A stretch of 64,000 nucleotides of DNA from Oxalicibacterium flavum (GTDB taxonomy: Bacteria; Pseudomonadota; Gammaproteobacteria; Burkholderiales; Burkholderiaceae_D): the NCBI RefSeq assembly GCF_014635065.1, contig NZ_BMCG01000002.1, positions 124,001-188,000 of the forward strand. The letters run 5' to 3'. Positions 9,901 through 17,362 of this stretch are shown here, in pieces (position 1 is the stretch's first letter; the number at the start of each line of letters is the position of its first letter). A program made the position numbers and the translations under genes. Under the pieces are notes generated by a model, which did not search any database, was not told the DNA's origin, and worked only from the letters and a program-made list of their open reading frames with translations.

Positions 9901-11009
9901 CGAAGTCCTCGTCCGATGGAACGTCCACCTTCCATGGCCGCGAGGTGCCGCTGGTGGCGTGGGTGCCGGTCGGCTACGATGGCCATGCCTTCGTCCATGC
10001 CGACCGCGTTGAGCTCGATGCCGGCAACCTGCCGGCGGCGCGTTACGACGCCTCGCTGTTCGGCACCGTGCAGCTCGGTGGCACGGACCTGCCGGGCGAC
10101 GTGCCGCAGCGCGTATCCGGCACGTCGGTCGGCGTCGGCTACGAGAAGGACCGTTTGCGCTACGACATTGGCGTGATCGGCTTCGGCTTTCCTGTGACGA
10201 ATGTGGTCGGCGGCGTGCAGAAGGAATGGCGCGTGGGCGACATCGACTACGCGCTGGGCTTCGCGCGGCGGCCGCAGGTGTCGAGCCTGCTGTCGTATGC
10301 GGGTGCGGTCGATCCGCTGAGCGGCCGTACCTGGGGCGGCGTGACCGACAACGCTGTGACGGCGCGCGCGTCCACCAAGGTCAACGACAATTATCTGTTC
10401 GCGAGCGCCGCCTACGGTCTGCTGCGCGGGCGCAATACCAGGGACAACGACCGGCTGGCGCTGCGCGCGGGCGTCGATCGCGACCTGTACCGGACCGACA
10501 GGCTGATCGTCAATGCCGGCCTGACCCTGAGCCATCTGCAGTACGGCAACAACCAGGGCTTCTATACCTACGGCCACGGCGGCTATTACAGCCCGCAGCG
10601 CAGCACGGGACTGTCGATTCCGTTGCAGATCAATGGCCGCACCGAACGGCTGTCGTACATGCTGCGCGCCAGCGTCTCGTATTCGGATACGCGCGAGGAT
10701 GATGCCGATCTCTATCCGAACGATCCGGCGCTGCAGGCGCAGGCGGTGGCGGCCGGCAGCCCGTATCCGGCCTATTACGACAGCGCCCGGCATCCGGGCA
10801 GCAAGGGTGGCGGCATGGGGCATGCGCTGCGCGCGGTGGCCGAGTATCGCCTGACGCCGCACTGGACGCTCGGTGGCCGCATCGACATCGACCGTTCCGC
10901 CTACTACACGCCGAACGCGGCGCTGGTCTATCTGCGTTATCACTTCAAGCCGCAGACCGGTCCGGTCTCGCTGTGGCCGACCACGGTCACGCCATACTCG
11001 CGCTACTGA
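6984..11009 (+). CDS. bcsC: Cellulose export outer-membrane protein BcsC (TPR + beta-barrel)
   Basis: Forms the periplasmic scaffold and outer-membrane channel through which cellulose leaves the cell. The 1341 aa product has a signal peptide (MKASSLMLALMLPLLVPIAL, cleavage near ALANAP), a long alpha-helical stretch of tetratricopeptide repeats (about residues 25-930, for example ADAILMLGMVELRTGRNNVA), and a C-terminal BcsC beta-barrel domain of roughly 350 residues ending in aromatic-rich strands, LVYLRYHFKP. The ATG at 6984 overlaps the bcsZ stop (ATGA) and has GGAGGG eight bases upstream; an in-frame ATG at 6978 is too close to that site. Length fits the family (about 1150-1350 aa). Confidence 0.94.
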   Translation: MKASSLMLALMLPLLVPIALPPALANAPVSQEENLRNLLQAARLWDGKDRPDIARDFLQKALLIRPDYADAILMLGMVELRTGRNNVALQLLQRLERVAPGSRQLAELRTSYRVATYDKEKLARMRLLARAGQIEEAEKLLRQLYPNGPPRGEAALEYYSIIGSAPRNAAQARAALARLYHETGDVRYRLGELNILADDYDTRHAAIRGYEELAESRSVNTRRLQESWRHNLYRLPNDAATVDAIRRYLKTFPDDQSMVTQIAAVEKNAAQEASVEAGGGSEIVLDRQAADPYIVARAQALDALNHGRFDAAERQLQQLLRARPNDDEVLGGLGLLNLRRGRHAEAEDYFVRAARAAGGSSRWNSLAGTARFWQYLAEADAYLEAERLLEAEAMVRNALALQPGSPDGLALLGNVRLAAGDPADAERLFRDALRREGDNGRAMRGLVSVLSRTERREEAYALLADFARRHPKEDMKYAGVHADLLREEADAELAAGRPGSAIQALEAAVVLQPDNAWHRFTLARLYASLDLPQLARQVMDDGVARLPADPEMRYARALNFISLGENARALDDLSRISERDRSEGMRSAEVRAALNLAIESARQRLAAGDADQARRIMGDAEYIATRADSMSATRQVVEAWFSLDQPERGLSLMRARLEPDSAVDDQLYFASLLNRAQRDAELAAWLPALTDAVAQQPPGDLLAGNAVRLHEIRSALQDRDLVRLVDSGRLEEARRMVAARAAGEQGDPSRRTLARQWLIVRKPEQAIPLLQGLVRRQSSDAESRSALAVAYHEAGDHAAARRETAELLTMTRADDLSSRIEIARLMIRIEDYSGAQQMLAALSAQAQNNPDILFLQGRAARGLGDYRQAMQYLKRSEAMSSTAHLTTQVAPEVARDLLPPQAPRQTEAVSSGQERPWNRLLTPMAGAAVPAAGDSLPVLTASGNPERDRAREEIAAIEERRQPRIEAGFDFLSKSSSDGTSTFHGREVPLVAWVPVGYDGHAFVHADRVELDAGNLPAARYDASLFGTVQLGGTDLPGDVPQRVSGTSVGVGYEKDRLRYDIGVIGFGFPVTNVVGGVQKEWRVGDIDYALGFARRPQVSSLLSYAGAVDPLSGRTWGGVTDNAVTARASTKVNDNYLFASAAYGLLRGRNTRDNDRLALRAGVDRDLYRTDRLIVNAGLTLSHLQYGNNQGFYTYGHGGYYSPQRSTGLSIPLQINGRTERLSYMLRASVSYSDTREDDADLYPNDPALQAQAVAAGSPYPAYYDSARHPGSKGGGMGHALRAVAEYRLTPHWTLGGRIDIDRSAYYTPNAALVYLRYHFKPQTGPVSLWPTTVTPYSRY

Positions 11010-11021
11010 TATCGGCGGTCC

Positions 11022-11044
11022 GTGTCCGGTTTGCGGCCGGGCAC
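11022..11044. terminator. Hairpin between convergent bcsC and bcsG
   Basis: GTGTCCGG (11022-11029) pairs with CCGGGCAC (11037-11044) with one G-U pair and a seven-base loop. It sits in the 60-base gap between two convergent operons, the right place for a shared terminator, but there is no T-run on either strand. Confidence 0.35.
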
Positions 11045-11069
11045 GATTCGGTCGTGGTTCAGCCCTGGT

Positions 11070-12635
11070 TCAGTCGTTGTACCTGATCCAGGTACCTTCG
11101 GCCGAGCGCATGAAGTAGTCGTTCTCGCCCTGCATCACGATGATCTTTTCGTTCTCGCTGACGAAGCGCGTGGCGGGCAGGGTCTTGGCCATGTCGGCCA
11201 GCTGCAGGCGGTCGAGCGTCGATGCTTCCTGACCCAGGATGGACGACAGCAGCGTGAACAGCGCGGTGTAGCTGGTCGGATGGTCAACGAACACCGGCGG
11301 CGAGGGCTGGCCTTCGTTCTTCATGCCGATCACCTTGACCGCGGCCGGCACCAGCGTCACCCGCGGGTTCGGAATCTCGCGCAGGCCGGCGATCTGCACC
11401 TTGTCGCCGCGCAGCGCCGCGCCATGCTCGGGCACCATGATCACCACCACCGGCCGTCCGGCGTCCTCGAGCTGCGTGATGAAGCGGTCGAAATCCTGCA
11501 GCATCTTGTCCAGGCGCGGCTTGTAGGTCTGCAGGCTGCCGCGGCCCTTCATGCCTTCGACCACGTTGCCGTCGTGCAGCGAGATGGTGTTGTAGTAGAG
11601 CGCGACCGGCTTGGTCGATCCGGTCGGCGTGTTGAGGCGATGCGCGTTCCACCACCTGGACAGCACGGAGAGATCGCCATAGATCGGGCGGCCGTCAAAG
11701 CTGCGCATCGCCACTTCGCCCTCGGTGGCGATTTCCGGATGCTGGCCCAGTCCGCTGTAGGTTTCGAGATCGCTGGCGAAATGACCGAACACGCCGTCAT
11801 GGTTGAGCAGGGCGTGGGCATCGTAGCCGGCCGCCGTGAAGTTCTTGAACAGCGAACATTCGTCGGTGACGGCGCTGTACAGGCTCGCGTGCGCAGTCTG
11901 GCCGCAATTGCCGCGCAACACGCGCAGCGCGGCGGGGCCGCTGTAGCTGGCGGCCGAGTTGAAATGGCGGAAGATCACGTCGAAGCGCTTGAGGATTTCC
12001 GGATTGCCTTCGCCGACGAAGTCAAGGTCGTCCCACGACAGTGAGCAGACGTGCAGCAGCACCACGTCGAACGGCAGGCGACCGCTCTGGGTGGCGGGGA
12101 AGCTGATCGGCACGCGCGCGCGTTCCTCGGTATAGAAGGCGTCGAGCAGCGCCGCCGGGTCCTGTGCGTTGAGCGGGGCCTGGCCGGCGCGTGCGGTCAT
12201 GACGGCCTGGCGGTCGTCCACGGGCTGGCGGAAATGCGTGACCACCGGCACCATGAAGATCACCAGGAAGGCGAAGCTCGTGAAGCGGATGCGCGAAGCC
12301 AGCAGGCGATAGACGAGCAGCATGGCGGCGACGATTGCCAGGTCGCGCCAGTTGACGAAGCGCCCGATCAGCTCCATCAGGTAGCCGGGGCTGAAGCCGG
12401 CGAGATCCTTGGCGGCGGCCAGCGCGCGTTCTATCGGGGGCAGGTTGGATTCGCTGTAGAGCAGGGCAATGGCGACCGGAATCGCGATGCATTGCTGCGC
12501 GATGCGCCAGCGGCGGTCGCGGAAGCGCAGGCTGACGAAGATCGCCAGCAGCAGGTTGGACAGCCAGCCGAAGCGGATGACCTCGGCCAGGAACAGTCCG
12601 AACTTGGCAAAGAAATACAGGCTCCAGTAGTGCAT
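11070..12635 (-). CDS. bcsG: Cellulose phosphoethanolamine transferase BcsG
   Basis: Inner-membrane enzyme that transfers phosphoethanolamine from phosphatidylethanolamine to cellulose. The 521 aa protein has four to five N-terminal helices (about residues 1-155) and a periplasmic alkaline-phosphatase-like domain. Diagnostic motifs match the E. coli protein: LHVCSLSWDDLD with the conserved Cys, FNSAASYSGPAALRVLRGNC with the Ser nucleophile segment, NHDGVFGHF and MVPEHGAALRGD. The ATG at 12635 has AAAGGA five bases upstream and lies 24 bases after the bcsA stop, so bcsA-bcsG is an operon. BcsE and BcsF, which recruit BcsG in enterobacteria, are not encoded in this window. Confidence 0.92.
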   Translation of the reverse strand: MHYWSLYFFAKFGLFLAEVIRFGWLSNLLLAIFVSLRFRDRRWRIAQQCIAIPVAIALLYSESNLPPIERALAAAKDLAGFSPGYLMELIGRFVNWRDLAIVAAMLLVYRLLASRIRFTSFAFLVIFMVPVVTHFRQPVDDRQAVMTARAGQAPLNAQDPAALLDAFYTEERARVPISFPATQSGRLPFDVVLLHVCSLSWDDLDFVGEGNPEILKRFDVIFRHFNSAASYSGPAALRVLRGNCGQTAHASLYSAVTDECSLFKNFTAAGYDAHALLNHDGVFGHFASDLETYSGLGQHPEIATEGEVAMRSFDGRPIYGDLSVLSRWWNAHRLNTPTGSTKPVALYYNTISLHDGNVVEGMKGRGSLQTYKPRLDKMLQDFDRFITQLEDAGRPVVVIMVPEHGAALRGDKVQIAGLREIPNPRVTLVPAAVKVIGMKNEGQPSPPVFVDHPTSYTALFTLLSSILGQEASTLDRLQLADMAKTLPATRFVSENEKIIVMQGENDYFMRSAEGTWIRYND

Positions 12636-12659
12636 TGCGTCCTTTCGGCAATGTCGATG

Positions 12660-15296
12660 TTAGCGGCTGGCCTTGCGCGCGAAGCGCGCGCGCATGCCGG
12701 CCTTGCGTCGGGTCCAGCCGTCGGCCAGCATGTGCAGCAGCTTGCGATAGCCTGCCACGCCCAGCGTGAAGATTTCGTGCAGACCCTGCATCGGGCGGTC
12801 GACGTCCTGGTCGTCCTTCCAGCCGCGCCAGGCTTCGGGGCGCGCGAAGGTGCACTGCACGAGGTCGGCCTGCGCCTGCACGTCGAGCGGCGCGAACTGC
12901 AGGCCGACGGTGCCGGTGTTGCGCACCACCACGCGCGCCGGGAAGCGGTGTTCGCGCAGGCCGTTCCACAGCGAGACCTGTACCTCCATGCCGAGCGCCA
13001 GCGCATGCTGGTCGGAGATTTCCAGTCCCAGACCGTTCATCGAATAATCCTGCGTGAAGCACGGCACCGTCGTGCTGTCCGGCAGGTGCAGCGCCGCCGG
13101 CAGGCGCGAGGCGACGCGATGCGCGCTGCGCACCTGGCGTGTTTCAGTCGCCACGCCGACCGCCACACCCAGCATCAGGAAGTTGTAGAGCGTCCAGACC
13201 ATGTTGAGCAGGACGGTGCCGGCCTCGTGCGAATTGAAATAGAACAGCCGCAGCAGTCCGGCTGCCAGTCCGGCGAAGTTGAGCACGATCAGCAGCAGAT
13301 AGGGGCGCGAGATATGCCAGTCGAAATAGGTCTTTTCGATCAGGCCACCCTTGCTGGTGACGTTGAAGCTGCCGGCCGAGGGCTTGAACATGGCGATCGT
13401 GGTCGGCAGCGCGATGTACCACGCCAGCACCGTCTCATAGACCTCGGCCCAGAACGAATGGCGGTACTGGCCCTGGATGTGGGCGTTGGCCAGATTGGAC
13501 ATGACGATGTGCGGCAGCACGTAGAGCGCGATCATGCCGGCCGCCGCGTTGATCACGTGCAGCTCGAAGAACAGGTAGGCCAGTGGCGCAGTCAGGAAGA
13601 TCAGGCGCGGGATGCCGTAAAAGAAGTGCAGCATTGCGTTGCCGTAGCAGATGCGCTGGAAGAAGCTCAGGCCCTTGCCGAGGAAGGGATTGTCGATGCG
13701 GAAGATCTGCGCCATGCCGCGCGCCCAGCGGATGCGCTGGCCGATGTGGCTGGAAAGACTCTCGGTCGCGAGTCCGGCCGCCAGCGGCGTGTTGATGTAG
13801 GCCGTGGTGTAGCCGAGCCGGTGCAGCTTGAGCGCGGTATGCGCGTCCTCGGTCACGGTCTCGACCGCGATGCCGCCGATCTGTTCGAGCGGCTTGCGCT
13901 TGATGATGGCGCAGGAGCCGCAGAAATAGGTGGCGTTCCAGAGGTCGTTGGTGTCCTGGATCAGGCCGTAGAACAGCGCGCCTTCGTTCGGCACGCGGCG
14001 GAAAGTGGACAGGTTGCGCTCGAACGGATCGGGCGAGAAGAAATGGTGCGGCGTCTGCAGCATCGCGCACTGGCTGTCGCGCTGGAACCAGCCCATGCAT
14101 TCGTGCAGGAAGCTGCTGGTCGGCAGGTGATCGCAGTCGAAGATGGCGACGTATTCGCCCGAGGTCACCGCCAGCGCATGATTAAGATTGCCGGCCTTGG
14201 CGTGGCGGTTGTCGGGACGTGTCAGGTAGCCGATGCCGGCTTCTGCGGCGAATGCGCGGAAGGCATCGCGGCGGCCGTCGTCGAGCAGGTGGATGCGCAG
14301 CTTGTCGGCCGGCCAGTCCATGCTGCGCGCCGCCAGCACGGTCGGCCTGACCACGCTCAATGGCTCGTTGTAGGTCGGGATATAGACATCGACGGTCGGG
14401 TAGTCGCTGCGTTCGCCGGCCAGCCGCGTGACCGGACGCTTCAGCGGCCACGCGGTCTGGATGTAGCCGAACAGCAGGATGATCCAGGTGTAAGCCTCGG
14501 CCAGCAGGAGCAGCGCGGCGAAGAAGGTTTCCCAGCCGGTCTCGAGGTCCAGCGTCGAGGTCAGGCGCCACCACGCGTAGCGCGCCGAAGCCATCAGCGA
14601 CAGCGCGATCAAGATCAGCTTGGACATGTTGCCCATCACGCGCCGCACGATCAGCGCGGCCAGCCACATCGCGAGCAGGAACACGAGCTGCGCCTGCAGC
14701 GAGAACGGCGTGGTGCAGACGATGGCGAACATGGCCAGCGCCAGTGCCAGCGTGGCCCAGCGCACCGCAGGCAGCGCGAGCAGGTCGCTGGAGGCGAGCC
14801 GGTCCAGCCTTCTTTCGAGCTGCAGGAAATCCAGGTCAGGCAGTCGCGCCGAGAGGAAGTCGGTGGCGCGCTGGGTAAAGGCGATGAGCTGGCCGAACAG
14901 CGTCAGCACCAGGCGGATCAGCAGGTCGAGCGAGCGGAAGGTGGTATGGACCGCGAAGCGGGCCGGCCGGAAATTCGAGGCGTGCGCAGCGCGCTGCGCC
15001 GGCGGCACGAAAAACAGGGCCGACAGCCAGGCCTGCCAGCCGGCACCGGCGGCAATCCCGAAATGCGCGGCGAGCCGGTGCGGCAGCTCGGCAATCTCGT
15101 CGGTGGCGATCGTGACAGCTTCGCTCGGGGACGGCCGCAGGAACGCACCGCGCAGCCACGAGCGCAGGCGAGCCGGATGGGCGACCTGCATGCGTGTCGC
15201 GAGTCGGGCGACGGCGCGCTGCCAGAGCGGCGGTGTGTGGTCCGACGCCGGTGGCGTCGTGTCTGCGTGCTGATCGGTCGGAATGAATGATTCCAC
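12660..15296 (-). CDS. bcsA: Cellulose synthase catalytic subunit BcsA (GT2 + PilZ)
   Basis: UDP-glucose-dependent processive beta-1,4-glucan synthase of the inner membrane, activated by c-di-GMP. The 878 aa product has a long N-terminal extension (about 200 residues), paired transmembrane helices, a GT2 domain with DDG (LLDDGRR), DCD (IFDCDHL), TED (TVTEDAH) and QRIRW, and a C-terminal PilZ domain beginning near residue 720 with RQVRSAHR (RxxxR) and DYSMNGLG (D/NxSxxG), so c-di-GMP binding residues are intact. The start is a GTG at 15296; a stop codon lies three codons further upstream, so no longer form is possible, but no clear ribosome-binding site is visible and a later start (ATG, residue 36) is possible. 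Convergent with bcsBZC. Confidence 0.95.
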   Translation of the reverse strand: MESFIPTDQHADTTPPASDHTPPLWQRAVARLATRMQVAHPARLRSWLRGAFLRPSPSEAVTIATDEIAELPHRLAAHFGIAAGAGWQAWLSALFFVPPAQRAAHASNFRPARFAVHTTFRSLDLLIRLVLTLFGQLIAFTQRATDFLSARLPDLDFLQLERRLDRLASSDLLALPAVRWATLALALAMFAIVCTTPFSLQAQLVFLLAMWLAALIVRRVMGNMSKLILIALSLMASARYAWWRLTSTLDLETGWETFFAALLLLAEAYTWIILLFGYIQTAWPLKRPVTRLAGERSDYPTVDVYIPTYNEPLSVVRPTVLAARSMDWPADKLRIHLLDDGRRDAFRAFAAEAGIGYLTRPDNRHAKAGNLNHALAVTSGEYVAIFDCDHLPTSSFLHECMGWFQRDSQCAMLQTPHHFFSPDPFERNLSTFRRVPNEGALFYGLIQDTNDLWNATYFCGSCAIIKRKPLEQIGGIAVETVTEDAHTALKLHRLGYTTAYINTPLAAGLATESLSSHIGQRIRWARGMAQIFRIDNPFLGKGLSFFQRICYGNAMLHFFYGIPRLIFLTAPLAYLFFELHVINAAAGMIALYVLPHIVMSNLANAHIQGQYRHSFWAEVYETVLAWYIALPTTIAMFKPSAGSFNVTSKGGLIEKTYFDWHISRPYLLLIVLNFAGLAAGLLRLFYFNSHEAGTVLLNMVWTLYNFLMLGVAVGVATETRQVRSAHRVASRLPAALHLPDSTTVPCFTQDYSMNGLGLEISDQHALALGMEVQVSLWNGLREHRFPARVVVRNTGTVGLQFAPLDVQAQADLVQCTFARPEAWRGWKDDQDVDRPMQGLHEIFTLGVAGYRKLLHMLADGWTRRKAGMRARFARKASR

Positions 15297-15430
15297 AGGG
15301 AAAATTCACTGAGGGTGCGCAGGCCCGCAAAGCAGGCAATCGCCGGAATCCGGTCATCGTTCGCCGTGGCGACGGAAAAAGCCGGGTCTTCGTTGTTCTT
15401 TCTCTCAGAGTGGAAACGGTGGCGGCAGGT

Positions 15431-16201
15431 TCAATCGGCGGCCGACCTTCTTTTGCGCAGGATGGCGAGCGCATCGTCGCCGAGCGGAATGCAGGCCAGC
15501 AGCACCAGCAGCGCCGAGAACGGCAGCACGGTGGAAAAGCCGAAGGTCTTGAAGCCGACCGCGCCGATCAGGCAGCCCGAGAAGAACATGCCGAGGATCA
15601 GCAGGTGGGTGATCAGCTTTTCGCGGTTGGCGTGCACGTGGCCGTCGCTGTCGGGACGGTGGGTGTGGTTCCAGTAGATCATCTTGCCGAGTTCGATGCC
15701 GAGGTCGGTGATGACGCCGGTGACATGCGTGGTGCGGATTTCGGCCTGCGACAGCTTGGTCACCAGCGCGTTCTGCAGTCCCATGATGAAGCACAGCAGC
15801 AGCACCGTGGCCGGCAGCGTGATGGCGATGAAGGATTGCAGGTTGGCGCCGAGCAGGCCGAACAGGAGCAGCAGCAGGGCTTCGATCATCAGCGGCAGCG
15901 CGTATTCCGAGAACAGGCGCCGGTGCCGCGCCCAGTTGACCATGACCGAGGTGGAGGCCGCGCCGCCGAGGAAGGAAAGGATGGAAGAGACGCCACCAAT
16001 GACCAGCAGCGTATTGCCGAGCACGAGGTTGTCGGCGATCGCCGAGACGAAACCCGTCATGTGGGAGGTGTACTGCTTGACGGCAAGAAAACCGCCGGCG
16101 TTGACCGCGCCGGCGACCAGCGCCAGCATGGCGCCGAGCTGGCGATTGGCACGGCGGGTGCGTTGGTTTCCGGACAGATGACGCAGGTAATTCAGAGGCA
16201 T
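15431..16201 (-). CDS. DUF1275 (YoaK-family) membrane protein
   Basis: Polytopic inner-membrane protein of the DUF1275/YoaK family, function unknown. The product of 256 aa has about six hydrophobic helices and the family signatures NAGGFLAVKQYTSHMTGF near the N-terminus and RTTHVTGVITDLGIELG in the middle, arranged as two similar halves. A His-rich loop (NHTHRPDSDGHVHANRE) lies between helices. I chose the ATG at 16201 (MPLNYLRHLSGNQ); an ATG at 16264 would add 21 residues without similarity. It stands alone between bcsA and fnr. Confidence 0.8.
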   Translation of the reverse strand: MPLNYLRHLSGNQRTRRANRQLGAMLALVAGAVNAGGFLAVKQYTSHMTGFVSAIADNLVLGNTLLVIGGVSSILSFLGGAASTSVMVNWARHRRLFSEYALPLMIEALLLLLFGLLGANLQSFIAITLPATVLLLCFIMGLQNALVTKLSQAEIRTTHVTGVITDLGIELGKMIYWNHTHRPDSDGHVHANREKLITHLLILGMFFSGCLIGAVGFKTFGFSTVLPFSALLVLLACIPLGDDALAILRKRRSAAD

Positions 16202-16355
16202 TCGACATCCAGGGTGCGAATGAGGCAATCGGTCGTTGCGCTCGCATTGCAGTACGTCAACCATAGCACAAGCATGTCGCGCCTAACGCGGCAAGGCTGG
16301 ACCCACCCGTTTCGCACGGCAAAAAACAACAGCCGTGTGACCCTCGATCACTTGC

Positions 16356-17120
16356 TCAGGGACAGACTTCGGTGCCGGCCGCCATGGCCTTCAGGGTCGG
16401 CATGTCGAGCAGTTCGATCTCGCGGTTGTTGACCTTCAGCAAGCCTTCCTTCTTGAAGCGCGACAGCAGGCGGCTGATGCTTTCGATGGTCAGGCCCAGG
16501 TAGTTGCCGATGTCCTCGCGCGACATGCGCAGCTGGAAGTTGGTCGAGGAATAACCGCGCGTGGTGTAGCGCGACGCCAGGTTGACGAGGAAGGCGGCGA
16601 AGCGCTGTTCGGCGCGCATGTTGCCGAGCAGCAGCATCACGCTCTGCTCGCGCGTGATTTCCTGGCTCATCATGCGATGGAAGTGGCGCAGCAGGGTCGG
16701 CATGGTGCCGAACAGTTCTTCCAGCCGGTGGAAGGGGATCTCGCAGACTTCGCTGTCTTCCAGCGCGATGGCGTCGCAGTGGTGGCGGTCGGTGCTGATC
16801 GCATCCATGCCCAGCAGTTCGCCCGTCATCTGGAAGCCCGTGATCTGCTGCTCGCCGCCGGCGTTGACCTGGCAGGTCTTGAAATGGCCGAGCCGCACCG
16901 CGTACAGATTGGTGAACGGATCGTTCATACGGTACAGGTGGGTGTCGCGCGGCACCTTGCGGCGGCGGCCGATGATCTGGTCGAGGCGGTCCATGTCGTT
17001 TTCTTCCAGACCCATCGGCAGGCACAACTGGTGCATGCTGCAGGTCGCGCATCGCGCGCGCAGCGCCTGTACTTCGACGGTGTCGGCGGAGGGCGCGGAG
17101 CGGGACAGGGCTTTATTCAT
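16356..17120 (-). CDS. fnr: Fnr-type oxygen-sensing transcriptional regulator
   Basis: CRP/FNR-family regulator that binds DNA when its oxygen-labile [4Fe-4S] cluster is intact. The 254 aa protein carries the four expected ligands: C24, C27 and C33 (CATCSMHQLC) and C115 (DRHHCDAI). A cyclic-nucleotide-fold domain (about 35-150) is followed by a winged helix with the recognition segment SREDIGNYLGLTIESISRLL, where E, S and R match the FNR contacts for TTGAT. Its predicted target site occurs upstream of hemN (1689-1702), and a looser site lies before its own start (17141-17154), consistent with autoregulation. Confidence 0.93.
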   Translation of the reverse strand: MNKALSRSAPSADTVEVQALRARCATCSMHQLCLPMGLEENDMDRLDQIIGRRRKVPRDTHLYRMNDPFTNLYAVRLGHFKTCQVNAGGEQQITGFQMTGELLGMDAISTDRHHCDAIALEDSEVCEIPFHRLEELFGTMPTLLRHFHRMMSQEITREQSVMLLLGNMRAEQRFAAFLVNLASRYTTRGYSSTNFQLRMSREDIGNYLGLTIESISRLLSRFKKEGLLKVNNREIELLDMPTLKAMAAGTEVCP

Positions 17121-17140
17121 GAGTTCAGGAATGAATGCGA

Positions 17141-17154
17141 TTGAAAACAGTCAA
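17141..17154. promoter_or_regulatory. FNR-like box upstream of fnr
   Basis: TTGAAAACAGTCAA matches TTGAT-N4-ATCAA at 8 of 10 defined bases. It lies 21-34 bases before the fnr start codon, a place better suited to repression than activation, so negative autoregulation is the likeliest reading. Confidence 0.45.
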
Positions 17155-17362
17155 TGAAAGGACGTTTCGCCTGACAGGGTGCTGCCATTGTAAGGGCAGT
17201 AGGAGGATGGTGCCAGTCGCACGACCGGCAGAGCAGGAAATCCCGCGCGGACCACACCTTCCGACGACTTGACAGGAAAGCAAGAAATAAATGGTTTCAA
17301 CCTCGTTGGGCAATGCCTGATAAAGTTGCGGCGCAGATTTTTGGATTTTCAGGGGTTTTGCC

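Noticed and set aside
12051..15290. Very long plus-strand open frame (over 1000 codons) opposite bcsA/bcsG
   Set aside because: It mirrors two well-supported genes, is rich in Arg/Gln/His/Ala as expected for antisense frames in GC-rich DNA, and has no domain. The minus strand encodes full BcsA and BcsG motifs.
17269..17297. Sigma-70 promoter of mrcA from the TTGACA at 17269-17274
   Set aside because: The -35 is perfect, but no acceptable -10 occurs 16-18 bases downstream.
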